Below, one piece after another: positions 1 through 9,560 of a DNA stretch of 64,000 nucleotides (position 1 is the stretch's first letter; every line of letters begins with the position of its first letter). The stretch is from Alcanivorax sp. (GTDB lineage: Bacteria; Pseudomonadota; Gammaproteobacteria; Pseudomonadales; Alcanivoracaceae), in assembly GCF_002726155.1 (NCBI RefSeq), contig NZ_PBSH01000030.1, forward strand, positions 1 to 64,000, given 5' to 3'. A program made the translations under genes and the position numbers. The notes beneath the pieces are model-generated. The model was given only the letters and a program-made list of their open reading frames with translations. It was not told where the DNA came from and ran no database searches.

Positions 1-50
1 TGCAAAGCAATCAACAGCGTCATTGCGACTATGAAACAGCGTTTAATCAT
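1..50 (-). CDS. Possible 5' end of an exported protein running off the left edge
   Basis: On the minus strand an ATG at position 50 opens a frame of 16 codons that reaches the window edge and reads MIKRCFIVAMTLLIAL: two basic residues followed by a hydrophobic stretch, as in a signal peptide or inner-membrane anchor. No good Shine-Dalgarno sequence precedes it. The product cannot be named from so few residues. It would be divergent from the merA remnant that starts about 100 bp to the right. Confidence 0.25.
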   Translation of the reverse strand, partial: MIKRCFIVAMTLLIAL

Positions 51-154
51 GCAAGTGGTCCCGGAATTTGATCGTGAGCCTAGCAGAAAGGCAACCACAT
101 TGAAACGACTGGCCCACCCATGGTGTTACGTGAGTCAGTAGTGCGCTGCCCTGA

Positions 155-415
<261 letters not shown>

Positions 416-430
416 GGCTGCGTTCCCGGC

Positions 431-1387
431 TCAGTCGGCATTCCTGATCAGGCGCGGCAGCCAGCGCAGATACGCCACCATGCCGAACAACTCGACCAGG
501 GACTGGAACACAATGACAACGATAGCGGCACGCCAGGGCTCCGGCAGTGACAGGGCCAGTGGCAGCATAACGAAGGAGTTTCGGGTACCAAAGCTGAACG
601 TGAGTGTGCGGCCGATAGTGGGTGTGAACCCGAATAGCTCACTGAGCCCCTTGCCGATAACAGCAGCGGCAACCAGATAAAGTACAAAGACCACGAGCGC
701 GGACCACAGCAGGGCGCCATTGTCGATCACCAGGCTGACCTGGGAGCCGGCAATCAGAAACACCACCAGCGCCAGCAATGGCACGGGCAGCCACCCAAGC
801 CAGTCCACCAGTGTTTGCGCTCGCTGGTGCTTTTCCGTCAGCCGTTCGGTTAACCAGGCCAGGATCAGCGGAGTGACAATCAGTCCGAAGAAGGCTGGCA
901 GCAAGTGGCTGCCAACCGCCAGTTCAATGGCGATATTGCCCATGAAGAGCCAGATGTAAACAGGCAGCAAAATGAGCTGCACAATCAGCAGGATCGGCGC
1001 GGCCGCGATGGCCCGGGCACCGTCCCCGCCACCGAGATGGGTAAAACTGATAAACCAGTCCGTACAGGGTACCAGCAGTACCAGCAGCACGCCGAGACGA
1101 ATAGCGGGATCATCCGGTAACAACCACAATAGAAGACCAACGACCACTGGTATCAGAATAAAATTGCCCGTCAGCAAAGCGGCCAGAAAGCGGCGATCAT
1201 GAAATGCCGACCTGAGATGTATCAGTGGTACCTGAGTGAAAGTGGTGTACAGGAGAACGCCCAGTGCGGGCCAAAGTAGCGCTTCCCAATGACGGGTCTG
1301 CTCTGGTGACATCCAGCCGATGGCCATGCCGGCCAAGATGGCTAGGAGATAAAGCCAGACTTGATATCGTTCCAGTTGTTCGCGCAT
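431..1387 (-). CDS. Arsenic resistance/bile acid:sodium symporter-family transporter
   Basis: 318-aa integral membrane protein with about ten hydrophobic helices. It begins MREQLERYQVWLYLLAILAG and carries the motif VPCTDWFISFTHLGGGD in the middle, the position of the conserved cysteine region of ACR3-type arsenite exporters (BART superfamily). A second conserved segment near residue 260, FSFGTRNSFVMLPLALSLP, resembles the unwound helix-crossing region of these carriers. Family knowledge suggests export of an oxyanion such as arsenite, or transport of an organic acid; substrate is not decided by the sequence. No arsR or arsC is adjacent. It ends 15 bp from the merA remnant, consistent with a former metal-resistance patch. 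The 318-aa length is typical of the family, somewhat shorter than yeast Acr3. Confidence 0.75.
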   Translation of the reverse strand: MREQLERYQVWLYLLAILAGMAIGWMSPEQTRHWEALLWPALGVLLYTTFTQVPLIHLRSAFHDRRFLAALLTGNFILIPVVVGLLLWLLPDDPAIRLGVLLVLLVPCTDWFISFTHLGGGDGARAIAAAPILLIVQLILLPVYIWLFMGNIAIELAVGSHLLPAFFGLIVTPLILAWLTERLTEKHQRAQTLVDWLGWLPVPLLALVVFLIAGSQVSLVIDNGALLWSALVVFVLYLVAAAVIGKGLSELFGFTPTIGRTLTFSFGTRNSFVMLPLALSLPEPWRAAIVVIVFQSLVELFGMVAYLRWLPRLIRNAD

Positions 1388-1780
1388 TTAAGGCTGTTCC
1401 CGCTGTTTTTCGAGAGCACGATAGTATCATTGGTGCGCAATGAACTCCCGACACTTGCCCTGAGCATTTCGGCAGGCTTATCGAGGGGGACTGAAAACTC
1501 TTTAGGTTGGGTCGGGGGAGATACGGTAAAATGGTTAGCGTCAGCGTTATACCTTTTTGCCGACAGTAGCGGGGATGGGCGTCTCCACAGGGTTGGTGGT
1601 TTTTTTACCCGGTTTGGCTGGTTCTGACCCTGTTGAGAGGGGCTGTCAGTAAAAAAATGAAATTATTTTCAAGGAATTTCTGAGTATGGTATTTTTCATG
1701 GCATTACCGATTATCAGTAAAATAAGCTATTGAAAATAAAAGATAAAAAATTCTTATTGATAATAGAGTGGGAGTAGGGG
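1388..1780. other. Intergenic region, AT-rich with inverted repeats, no gene
   Basis: No convincing coding sequence on either strand. From about 1650 the composition changes to AT-rich. TTATTTTCAA at 1663-1672 is repeated as its exact reverse complement TTGAAAATAA at 1730-1739, and ATTATCA...ATAAG around 1709-1726 faces CTTATTGATAAT around 1752-1764. The pattern could be an upstream regulatory region or the scar of a lost element. Confidence 0.5.
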
Positions 1781-1807
1781 AAAAAGGCGGCCGTAGGCCG
1801 CCTTTTT
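1781..1807. terminator. Bidirectional rho-independent terminator
   Basis: AAAAAGGCGGCC, loop GTA, GGCCGCCTTTTT: a perfect 12-bp stem with A and T tracts on the two sides, so it can terminate in both directions. It lies in front of the small lipoprotein gene at 1876 and insulates it from the transporter region. Confidence 0.85.
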
Positions 1808-1875
1808 TGTTGCTGGATGCAGTTTTTCCTTCCTGCTTGATCTAGTATTAATAGACTGAATTCAGGAAATTGCTT

Positions 1876-2163
1876 ATGGAAAAGCGATTGATCGTATTGC
1901 TTATCGCGTTGATGGCTGCGGTTGTCTCTGGCTGTGTTGTTGTGCCGACTACGGACTCTTCATATGTATCTCCATGCCAAACCCTGAGTAACAGGATGGC
2001 ACTGATGCCGATCAATGTGGCCAGCGCAACTGGCAGCCATGACAGCTCAACCGGTATGGGGTCCCTCCTGTTGTTGCCGGCTACGGCACTGGTATCGGGG
2101 GTTGTTGTCGGGGTTAATAATCTCTACAACATGGGGGAAGAGAGGATTTCCTGCAAAGCATGA
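1876..2163 (+). CDS. Small hypothetical lipoprotein
   Basis: 95-aa predicted lipoprotein. The start is ATG 1876, preceded by AGGAAA at 1864-1869; an in-frame TTG at 1870 is an alternative but lies against that Shine-Dalgarno. The N terminus MEKRLIVLLIALMAAVVSGC has a basic n-region, hydrophobic core and lipobox VSGC, so lipidation at Cys20 is expected. The mature part has two further cysteines (Cys37 and Cys93, counted by eye) that could pair, and a hydrophobic stretch LLLLPATALVSGVVVGV near residues 64-80 that could insert in a membrane. I do not recognise the family. It occupies the place directly upstream of infC where thrS is usually found. Confidence 0.6.
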   Translation: MEKRLIVLLIALMAAVVSGCVVVPTTDSSYVSPCQTLSNRMALMPINVASATGSHDSSTGMGSLLLLPATALVSGVVVGVNNLYNMGEERISCKA

Positions 2164-2173
2164 TGGTGATTGC

Positions 2174-2201
2174 TTGAAAAGTGTCCAGATTTGCTTAAAA
2201 T
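2174..2201 (+). promoter_or_regulatory. Predicted sigma-70 promoter for the infC operon
   Basis: TTGAAA (2174-2179), 16-bp spacer, TAAAAT (2196-2201). It starts inside the gap after the lipoprotein gene and would give a leader of roughly 210 nt before infC. That leader includes a GC-rich hairpin (GCCGGCC ... GGCCGGG, about 2302-2322) that could take part in control. Confidence 0.5.
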
Positions 2202-2421
2202 ACGCCCCCTTGCCGGCATTCAGGCCCTGTTTGTGCAGTTGCCTAGAGTGAGAGGAGTCTCTCAACCGGCCAGAATTCATTCCGTTTCAGTCAGTTGCGT
2301 ACGCCGGCCAGATAAGGGCCGGGGTTGTTGTGCCCGTTGTGGTGGCATACAATGCGCGCCTATTTACTGAGGCGGTGAGGCTACTCGCCTCGTTTTCGAT
2401 CACAGATTGGAGGTTCACGAC

Positions 2422-2967
2422 ATTAAGCGTGGAGGCAAAGGCCGCGAGCAGCGCGCCAATACAAATCAGCAAATCCAGGCAACCGAAGTTCGGTTGATTG
2501 ATGTGGACGGTGAGCAGGTCGGTATCGTCAGCCTGCAGGATGCCTTGGAAAAGGCCACCTCTAAACAGCTGGATCTGGTGGAGATCTCCCCTGGTGCAGA
2601 ACCGCCGGTTTGCCGAATCATGGATTACGGCAAGCATCTGTTCGAGGCAAAACAGAAGGCCAAAGAGGGGCGTAAGAAACAGCGCCAGACTCAGGTCAAG
2701 GAAATCAAATTCCGTCCCGGCACCGACATTGGTGACTATGAGGTGAAACTGCGTAACCTCATTCGTTTCCTTGAGGCCGGCGACAAAGCGAAAATCACCG
2801 TCCGTTTCCGCGGTCGGGAGATGGCTCACCAGGAACTGGGCCGGGAACTGCTCGCACGTATCGAGAAGGACCTGGAAGAGTACGGTTCTGTTGAGCAACG
2901 TCCGAACATGGAAGGGCGCCAGATGATCATGGTGCTCGGCCCGGGCAAAAAGAAGAAACAGTCCTGA
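2422..2967 (+). CDS. infC: Translation initiation factor IF-3 (AUU start codon)
   Basis: IF-3 binds the 30S subunit, prevents premature 50S joining and proofreads the initiator codon. The 181-aa product starts [10 protein letters not shown], then [19 protein letters not shown] (N-terminal domain, residues about 15-80). It continues through the basic linker ([22 protein letters not shown]) to the C-terminal domain ending in [10 protein letters not shown] place the start at ATT 2422: GGAGG at 2409-2413 is 8 nt upstream, and the resulting protein aligns with the family N terminus. A TTG at 2407 in the same frame overlaps the Shine-Dalgarno and is unlikely. AUU starts are the known basis of IF-3 autoregulation in E. 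coli. First gene of the infC-rpmI-rplT-pheS-pheT-ihfA cluster. Confidence 0.95.
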   Translation: MKRGGKGREQRANTNQQIQATEVRLIDVDGEQVGIVSLQDALEKATSKQLDLVEISPGAEPPVCRIMDYGKHLFEAKQKAKEGRKKQRQTQVKEIKFRPGTDIGDYEVKLRNLIRFLEAGDKAKITVRFRGREMAHQELGRELLARIEKDLEEYGSVEQRPNMEGRQMIMVLGPGKKKKQS

Positions 2968-3005
2968 TCGACTGTTTAATTTATTCACCAACTTGAGAAG
3001 GTACC

Positions 3006-3200
3006 ATGCCTAAAATCAAGACAAATCGTGGGGCTGCCAAGCGTTTCAAGAAAACCGCCTCCGGTTTCAAGCGCAAGCAGGCATTCAAAAACCACATTCT
3101 GACCAAAAAGTCTTCCAAGACTATTCGTAAACTGCGTCCGAAGCAGGAAGTCCACGAGAATGATGTGGCTCTTGTTAAACGCATGATGCCCTACGCATAA
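3006..3200 (+). CDS. rpmI: 50S ribosomal protein L35 (bL35)
   Basis: 64-aa, highly basic protein starting [20 protein letters not shown], the family signature, and ending in KRMMPYA. Start ATG 3006, preceded by the purine-rich GAGAAGG at 2995-3001. It lies 38 bp after infC and 25 bp before rplT, the usual order. In E. coli translation of rpmI and rplT is repressed by L20; a comparable leader structure would have to overlap the infC 3' end and was not modelled here. Confidence 0.97.
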   Translation: MPKIKTNRGAAKRFKKTASGFKRKQAFKNHILTKKSSKTIRKLRPKQEVHENDVALVKRMMPYA

Positions 3201-3225
3201 CTTTTACGGATCTGGAGACTAAAAA

Positions 3226-3585
3226 ATGGCACGAGTAAAACGTGGTGTGCAGGCCCGTCGTCGGCACAAGAAGATTCTCAAGCAGGCTAAAGGCTACTAC
3301 GGTGCCCGCAGCCGTGTATTCCGTGTAGCGGTACAGGCCGTTACCAAAGCCGGTCAGTACGCCTACCGCGACCGTAAGGTTCGCAAGCGTCAGTTCCGTC
3401 GTCTGTGGATTGTGCGTATCAACGCCGCTGCGCGTCTGAACGGCCTCTCTTACAGCCGTCTGATCAATGGGCTGAAGAAAGCGTCCATTGATATCGACCG
3501 TAAAGTACTGGCGGACATCGCTGTCCGTGATCAGGCAACCTTTAGCGCTTTGGCCGAAAAAGCCAAAGCGAGTCTCACCGCCTGA
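3226..3585 (+). CDS. rplT: 50S ribosomal protein L20 (bL20)
   Basis: 119-aa basic protein of normal family length, beginning [20 protein letters not shown] with the conserved [14 protein letters not shown] segment, then [16 protein letters not shown] and [15 protein letters not shown]20 is needed for early 50S assembly and in enterobacteria represses its own operon. A GGAG (3213-3216) precedes the ATG. Followed by a strong terminator/attenuator before pheS. Confidence 0.97.
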   Translation: MARVKRGVQARRRHKKILKQAKGYYGARSRVFRVAVQAVTKAGQYAYRDRKVRKRQFRRLWIVRINAAARLNGLSYSRLINGLKKASIDIDRKVLADIAVRDQATFSALAEKAKASLTA

Positions 3586-3618
3586 TCGACTGTTACGCAG
3601 CTGCGTAGTAGTGCATTC

Positions 3619-3653
3619 AACGGGGGAAGAGTTCGCGCTCTTCCCCCGTTTTT
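3619..3653 (+). terminator. Rho-independent terminator or attenuator between rplT and pheS
   Basis: AACGGGGGAAGAG (3619-3631), loop TTCGCG, CTCTTCCCCCGTT (3638-3650) then a T run. Perfect 13-bp stem. In E. coli the corresponding place holds the pheM leader peptide attenuator; no Phe-rich leader peptide is visible here, so it may simply separate the ribosomal-protein genes from pheST. Confidence 0.85.
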
Positions 3654-3679
3654 GTTGGTAAAAGAGACGCAACAAGCGA

Positions 3680-3729
3680 CACGCTTCATGCAACACGGGG
3701 AGAGGGCCTGCAGTGTTGTATGAAGCGTG
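3680..3729. repeat. 17-bp inverted repeat in the pheS leader
   Basis: CACGCTTCATGCAACAC at 3680-3696 pairs with GTGTTGTATGAAGCGTG at 3713-3729 (one G-U type mismatch), loop of 16 nt. The pheS Shine-Dalgarno (GGAGGA, 3741-3746) lies just outside. Part of it (ACGCAACAAGCGACACGCT, 3668-3686) resembles ACGCAACAGGCAACACGCT near 22331-22349, so it may be a member of a dispersed intergenic repeat. Confidence 0.6.
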
Positions 3730-3752
3730 CTGCGTGAGGCGGAGGAATCTAA

Positions 3753-4772
<1,020 letters not shown>

Positions 4773-4805
4773 CGTCTCCCGCGAACAAGTTAAAGGAATC
4801 ACGAC

Positions 4806-7196
4806 ATGCGTTTTAACGAAGCCTGGTTGCGGGAGTGGGTAAACCCCGCCGTGGATACCGACACCCTGGTGCAGCAATTGACCATGGCCGGCCTGGAAGT
4901 GGACGGGGTGGAACCGGCCGCCCCGGATTTTACCGGCGTGGTGGTCGGGCAGGTGGAAAGCTGCGAACCGCATCCGGATGCCGACAAACTCAGCGTCTGT
5001 CAGGTGACCAATGGCGCTGACACGGTGCAGGTGGTGTGTGGTGCAGCCAATGTGCGTGTGGGCCTGAAGATGCCCTTCGCCCAGGTCGGTGCGGTGCTGC
5101 CCGGTGACTTCAAGATCAAGAAAGCCAAGCTGCGCGGCCAGGAATCCAATGGCATGCTGTGCGGCGCGTCGGAACTGGGCCTGGAAGACCTGATCGATGG
5201 CCTCATGGAACTGCCGGAAGACGCCCCGGTAGGCACCGATTTCCGCGACTACCTGAGCCTCGACGACACCATCATCGAAGTGGATCTGACCCCTAACCGG
5301 GCTGACTGCCTGAGCCTGCGTGGTATCGCCCGGGAAGTGGGCGTCATGAACCTGAGCCCGCTCACCGAGGCGGCCATCAGCAAGGTGGCGCCGGCCATTG
5401 ATGATGCATTGAGCGTAACGCTGGCGGATAACGCCGGCTGCCCCCGCTACCTGGGCCGGGTCATCAAGGGAGTGAATGTTAACGCTGCCACCCCGCTGTG
5501 GATGGTGGAGCGCCTGCGCCGTGCGGGCCTGCGTACCATCGACCCCATCGTAGATGTAACCAACTATGTGTTGGTGGAACTGGGGCAGCCGCTGCATGCG
5601 TTCGATCTGGCCAAGCTCAGCGGTGGCATCACCGTACGTAAGGCCAAAGCGGATGAGGCGCTTACCACCCTGGATGATCAGGAGCTGACGCTACGGGACG
5701 ATACCCTGGTAATTGCTGACGACAACACGGCGCTTGCGCTCGCTGGAGTAATGGGCGGCAAACCGTCATCCGTGACCACGGATACCCAGGATATTTTCCT
5801 GGAATGTGCCTTCTTCGCCCCCCTGGCGATTGCCGGCAAGGCTCGCTCTTATGGGCTGCATACCGACTCCTCCCACCGCTTCGAGCGCGGTGTGGATCCG
5901 CAACTGCAGAGCGATGCCATTGAGTACGCTACTGCCCTGATCCAGCAAATTGCAGGTGGCCAGGCTGGCCCTGTCACCGAAGCGGTGGACGAAGCGCAGC
6001 TGCCCAAGCAGGCCGAGCTGACATTGCGCGCTGAGCGGATCGAAGGCTTATTGGGCATGGGTTTGCCCGCCCAGCAGGTGGAAGACATTCTCGGCCGTCT
6101 GGGCATGGATATCTCCTCGAATGAAGACGGCTTGGGGTGGACCGTGTTGGCTCCCAGCTGGCGCTTCGACATGGCCATCGAGCAGGATTTGATCGAAGAG
6201 TTGGCGCGCATTTATGGCTACGAAAAGCTGCCTAGTCGGGTGCCGGCGGGTTCGCCTTCCGGTGAGACCGTGCCGGAACGGATCGTGGCCGTGCGTCGTC
6301 TGGCGGACACCTTGATGGATCGCGGCTACCAGGAAGCGATTACCTACACCTTTGTGGAGCCGGGTCTGCTGGCGAAAGTCGAGCCCCGCGTGAAGCCGCT
6401 GCCGTTGCTCAATCCCATTTCTGCAGATTTGGGCGTTATGCGCACCACGCTGCTGGCGGGCCTGTTCAGCACTGCGCGCCACAACCTGAACCGGCAGGCT
6501 GACCGCCTGCGTTTGTTCGAAACGGGCCTGCGTTTTGTGCCCACCGATTCGCCAGACGTGGAAGGCGGCCTGGAGCAGACGCCGATGATCGCTGGCCTGC
6601 TCTACGGCAGTGCCCAACCGCAGAACTGGGAAGGCAAGCGCCCGGTGGATTTCTTCGACCTGAAAGGGGACGTGGAAGCGTTGCTGGGGTTGTCCGATGC
6701 GCAGGCGTTCAGCTTTGAGCCTGCCGAGTACCCGGCGCTGCATCCAGGCCAGACTGCGGCATTGAAGCGTGATGGTGAGGTGGTGGGTTTCCTGGGGCGG
6801 ATTCACCCGCGCCTGGCCGCTGATCTGGATCTGCCGGGTCAATTGTATGCTTTCGAACTGGCGCAGGCGCCGTTGCAACGAGGTTGTCTGCCCAGCTTTG
6901 AGGCCGTGTCTGACCAGCCGCGGATGCGCCGTGATCTGGCCTTTGTGGTAGAAGACAACGTCCCCGCAGGGGATCTGATCGCTGCGGTTCGCTCTGCCTG
7001 TGACGACCGTCTCACCGGGGTCAAGATTTTCGATATATATCAAGGCGATAGCATTGGTGAAAATCGTAAAAGCCTTGCTTTGGGCTTGACCTTCCAGGAC
7101 CGTTCACGCACTCTTAAGGATCAAGAGGTGAATGACCTGGTGGATGCCGTAGTATCCCAGTTAAAACAACAGTTTAACGCCGCCTTAAGGGACTGA
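4806..7196 (+). CDS. pheT: Phenylalanine-tRNA ligase beta subunit
   Basis: Partner of PheS; binds tRNA and edits misacylated Tyr-tRNA-Phe. 796 aa, full length. Order of domains as seen: N-terminal [20 protein letters not shown]-like tRNA-binding domain (about 40-150, [20 protein letters not shown]), B3/B4 editing domain (about 210-380, with [20 protein letters not shown]), B5 domain (about 400-475), catalytic-like core ([12 protein letters not shown] onward) and the C-terminal FDX-ACB anticodon-binding domain (about 700-796, [20 protein letters not shown]). No truncation. AAAGGAA lies upstream of ATG 4806. Followed after 25 bp by ihfA. Confidence 0.98.
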   Translation: MRFNEAWLREWVNPAVDTDTLVQQLTMAGLEVDGVEPAAPDFTGVVVGQVESCEPHPDADKLSVCQVTNGADTVQVVCGAANVRVGLKMPFAQVGAVLPGDFKIKKAKLRGQESNGMLCGASELGLEDLIDGLMELPEDAPVGTDFRDYLSLDDTIIEVDLTPNRADCLSLRGIAREVGVMNLSPLTEAAISKVAPAIDDALSVTLADNAGCPRYLGRVIKGVNVNAATPLWMVERLRRAGLRTIDPIVDVTNYVLVELGQPLHAFDLAKLSGGITVRKAKADEALTTLDDQELTLRDDTLVIADDNTALALAGVMGGKPSSVTTDTQDIFLECAFFAPLAIAGKARSYGLHTDSSHRFERGVDPQLQSDAIEYATALIQQIAGGQAGPVTEAVDEAQLPKQAELTLRAERIEGLLGMGLPAQQVEDILGRLGMDISSNEDGLGWTVLAPSWRFDMAIEQDLIEELARIYGYEKLPSRVPAGSPSGETVPERIVAVRRLADTLMDRGYQEAITYTFVEPGLLAKVEPRVKPLPLLNPISADLGVMRTTLLAGLFSTARHNLNRQADRLRLFETGLRFVPTDSPDVEGGLEQTPMIAGLLYGSAQPQNWEGKRPVDFFDLKGDVEALLGLSDAQAFSFEPAEYPALHPGQTAALKRDGEVVGFLGRIHPRLAADLDLPGQLYAFELAQAPLQRGCLPSFEAVSDQPRMRRDLAFVVEDNVPAGDLIAAVRSACDDRLTGVKIFDIYQGDSIGENRKSLALGLTFQDRSRTLKDQEVNDLVDAVVSQLKQQFNAALRD

Positions 7197-7221
7197 ATTA
7201 AGGAAGGGTAGGGAGCTATTA

Positions 7222-7524
7222 ATGGGAGCGCTGACCAAAGCGGATATGGCCGAGCGTTTGTTCGAAGAGTTAGGCCTGAACAAACGTGAAGCAAAAGAAA
7301 TGGTGGAAATGTTCTTTGAAGAGATCCGTCATTCACTGGAAAACAATATCCCGGTGAAGCTCTCCGGCTTCGGCAATTTCGATCTCAGGGACAAGAGCGA
7401 ACGACCAGGACGCAACCCGAAAACCGGTGAGGAAATCCCCATCACCGCCCGTCGGGTTGTTACCTTTCGTCCAGGACAAAAATTAAAACAACGGGTTGAG
7501 GCCTATGCTGGAACCAAGTCATAA
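7222..7524 (+). CDS. ihfA: Integration host factor alpha subunit
   Basis: 100-aa DNA-bending protein that works as a heterodimer with IhfB in recombination, replication and sigma-54 promoters. [20 protein letters not shown], then the DNA-binding arm [20 protein letters not shown] with the conserved Pro that intercalates at the bend, and the end [12 protein letters not shown]. Placement directly after pheT is the standard gammaproteobacterial arrangement. Its 3' end overlaps the next gene's start by 20 nt. Confidence 0.97.
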   Translation: MGALTKADMAERLFEELGLNKREAKEMVEMFFEEIRHSLENNIPVKLSGFGNFDLRDKSERPGRNPKTGEEIPITARRVVTFRPGQKLKQRVEAYAGTKS

Positions 7525-7864
7525 CGACGAATTGCCGGCGATTCCAGGAAAACGCTATTTCACCATTGGTGAAGTCAGCGACCTGTGTGACGTAAAACCG
7601 CACGTGCTGCGCTATTGGGAACAGGAATTTCCCCAGCTCAAGCCCGTGAAACGCCGTGGTAACCGTCGTTACTATCAGCGCCAGGACGTGCTGATGATCC
7701 GCCAGATCCGCAGCCTGCTGTACGATCAGGGCTTCACCATCGGCGGTGCCCGTCAACAGCTATCCGGCGGTGCCAACGCGGAGCAGGCCACCCAGTATCA
7801 TCAGCTCATCAAGCAGATGATCGTGGAGATGGAAGAGGTTCTCGACGTGCTCAAGGCCTCCTGA
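7505..7864 (+). CDS. MerR-family transcriptional regulator
   Basis: 119-aa regulator. I start it at ATG 7505 ([20 protein letters not shown]) because the corresponding protein next to ihfA in Pseudomonas has this N terminus; a TTG at 7496 is also in frame. The MerR winged helix-turn-helix is seen as [20 protein letters not shown] followed by [21 protein letters not shown] short C-terminal coiled coil ([20 protein letters not shown]) would dimerise. No metal-binding cysteines follow, so it does not look like a MerR/CueR/ZntR metal sensor. Effector unknown. It shares the ihfA transcript. Confidence 0.9.
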   Translation: MLEPSHNDELPAIPGKRYFTIGEVSDLCDVKPHVLRYWEQEFPQLKPVKRRGNRRYYQRQDVLMIRQIRSLLYDQGFTIGGARQQLSGGANAEQATQYHQLIKQMIVEMEEVLDVLKAS

Positions 7865-7884
7865 TCCAGACAGATAGCGACTTG

Positions 7885-7938
7885 TTGCTTGTCGACAAGC
7901 AAAAAAAGCCCCGGTAGCTCTGCTCCCGGGGCTTTTTT
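7885..7938 (+). terminator. Perfect 18-bp palindrome followed by the operon terminator
   Basis: TTGCTTGTCGACAAGCAA (7885-7902) is an exact palindrome. It runs into AAAAAAGCCCCGG (7902-7914), loop, CCGGGGCTTTTTT (7926-7938), a classic rho-independent terminator ending the infC-merR operon. Confidence 0.85.
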
Positions 7939-8160
7939 ATGTCCTCCCGGACCAACTCATAATCCCTATCACTGTAGGAAACCATGCTTGGCATGGTGAA
8001 CTGCCTCTCCACAAAACCCCATCTTCTGTAGAAACGTAGAGAAGTGGGGTAACGCCCGGGAGTGCAGCGAGTAAGAGGGCCTGTCGAGGCGCCTAACCTG
8101 CCAGCGACAAACCCGACAACCCCCCATCGCTTAAACCCTGAGCAACCAACACGTTACTGG
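7939..8160. other. Intergenic spacer, no gene seen
   Basis: Between the merR terminator and the tRNA-Pro promoter. Short reading frames on both strands lack Shine-Dalgarno sequences and coding character. Nothing further recognised. Confidence 0.5.
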
Positions 8161-8189
8161 TTCCATCCCCCAATCAAATCCGCTATTAT
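8161..8189 (+). promoter_or_regulatory. Predicted promoter of tRNA-Pro
   Basis: TTCCAT (8161-8166), 17-bp spacer, TATTAT (8184-8189), followed by a GC-rich discriminator GCTCGCCGC, as expected of stringently controlled stable RNA promoters. The tRNA begins 38 nt after the -10 box. Confidence 0.5.
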
Positions 8190-8226
8190 GCTCGCCGCTT
8201 TGGTTGCTCTGTCTGCCAAGCACATC

Positions 8227-8304
<78 letters not shown>

Positions 8305-8314
8305 ATCGAGATAC

Positions 8315-8348
8315 AAAAAAGCCCGGCTGGAAACAGTCGGGCTTTTTT
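8315..8348 (+). terminator. Terminator downstream of tRNA-Pro
   Basis: AAAAAAGCCCGGCTG, loop GAAA, CAGTCGGGCTTTTTT, a near-perfect stem with T run. It could also serve the converging GTPase gene on the other strand because of the A run on the left. Confidence 0.85.
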
Positions 8349-8417
8349 GTGCCTGGCGTTTGGGGGCGGATTATTTTTCCAGAGGGGTATGCGGTGCGCC
8401 GCTTGAGACGCAGCCGA

Positions 8418-9356
8418 TCAGGGTTTCCCCTTCGCTTTATACGCCGCTTTGCGTGCCTTCTTCTTTGCCTCTTTTTCTTCTTCTTTCTTGCGCCGAATCT
8501 CCGCAACCTTCACATGCTCTTGCTCAGCCATGGCCGGGGTTTCCAGGGTGATGGGGCCCAGTTTGGCGCTGCGGTATTCGTTGATCAGCAGGGCGGCGGT
8601 GCGGTCGAAGTCCACGTGGCCGCCTTTGCCGATACAGCCACGTTGCTTGCCGATGGTTTCCAGGAAAGGTACGCCTTCATCCGGGAGAGCCTCCAGTTTG
8701 AAGCGCTCTTTCATTAACTCCGGGTAGGCCTGCATAAAGTATTCGGCGGCGAACAGGGCCACGTCGTCTTCCTGCATGGCGGTGGCTTTGATGGCGCCGG
8801 AGAGGGCCAGGCGATAGCCGCTGTCCGGGTTCTCGATTTTGGGCCAGAGGATGCCAGGGGTGTCGATGAGCACAAGGCCGTTGCGCAGGTCGATACGCTG
8901 TTGGCGCTGGGTCACTGCCGGTTCATTCCCCGCTTTGGCAATGATGCGGCTGGCCAGATTGTTGATCAGGGTGGATTTGCCCACGTTGGGTATCCCGGTG
9001 ATCAGGGCGGTGACGCTGGTGGCTCGGTCCGTGCGTTTGCCAGCCATTTTCAGGGCGGTATCCACCAGTTTGCGGATTTGTTCCGGCTTTTCGGTGGTGA
9101 TGGCCAGGGCGCGTACGCTTGGGTCCTGTTCCAGATGGGCGAGCCATTGTTCGGTAACGGCCGGGTCGGCCAGATCGCTTTTGCTAAGCAACTTGAGACA
9201 GGGCTTGTCGGCTCGGAATTGCTCGATGACCGGGTTGGCGCTGCTATAGGGCAGGCGGGCGTCTACCACTTCGATGATCAGGTCCACCTTGGGAAGAATG
9301 TCGCGGATTTCGCGGATGGCCTTGTTCATGTGGCCGGGGAACCAGTTGATGCTCAT
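8418..9356 (-). CDS. ylqF: Ribosome biogenesis GTPase RbgA/YlqF family
   Basis: 312-aa circularly permuted GTPase that acts in late 50S subunit assembly. I start it at ATG 9356 (MSINWFPGHMNKAIREIRD), the invariant beginning of the family; longer versions upstream add a non-conserved tail. The G motifs come in the permuted order: VVDARLPYSS, G4-like LLSKSDLA (about residue 60), then G1 GIPNVGKSTLINNL (about 125) and G3 DTPGILWPKI (about 175). The C-terminal part (residues about 280-312) is a lysine-rich tail (KKEEEKEAKKKARKAAYKAK), probably rRNA-binding. Single-gene unit, convergent with tRNA-Pro. Confidence 0.9.
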   Translation of the reverse strand: MSINWFPGHMNKAIREIRDILPKVDLIIEVVDARLPYSSANPVIEQFRADKPCLKLLSKSDLADPAVTEQWLAHLEQDPSVRALAITTEKPEQIRKLVDTALKMAGKRTDRATSVTALITGIPNVGKSTLINNLASRIIAKAGNEPAVTQRQQRIDLRNGLVLIDTPGILWPKIENPDSGYRLALSGAIKATAMQEDDVALFAAEYFMQAYPELMKERFKLEALPDEGVPFLETIGKQRGCIGKGGHVDFDRTAALLINEYRSAKLGPITLETPAMAEQEHVKVAEIRRKKEEEKEAKKKARKAAYKAKGKP

Positions 9357-9560
9357 GGGCGCCGTATCGTGTTCATTGAATGTGGAGGGAGTATAAACCA
9401 GGTGGGCGGGAGAATGTTGAGGGTTGGCTGGGGGCATATTGGAAACAGATTTCCGGGGTTTTGACGGTTTTGGCCAGCCCGGTGACACGAATCGTCATTA
9501 GTGTCTCATATGGCCTCCCGTACACTGGCCTGATTGAGTCTATAAACAGTGGAGTGCGTC

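Noticed and set aside
1..141. Open frame on the plus strand from the left edge (CKAINSVIATMKQRLIMQVV...)
   Set aside because: Short, no recognisable family, and it overlaps the better-looking minus-strand signal-peptide start at position 50; it ends before the merA remnant.
2407..2421. TTG 2407 as start of infC
   Set aside because: It overlaps the GGAGG Shine-Dalgarno and would add residues (MEVHD) absent from IF-3 proteins; the AUU at 2422 is correctly spaced.
9357..9488. Longer N terminus for the YlqF GTPase
   Set aside because: The extra 44 residues are not conserved; the family begins MSxNWFPGHM at 9356.
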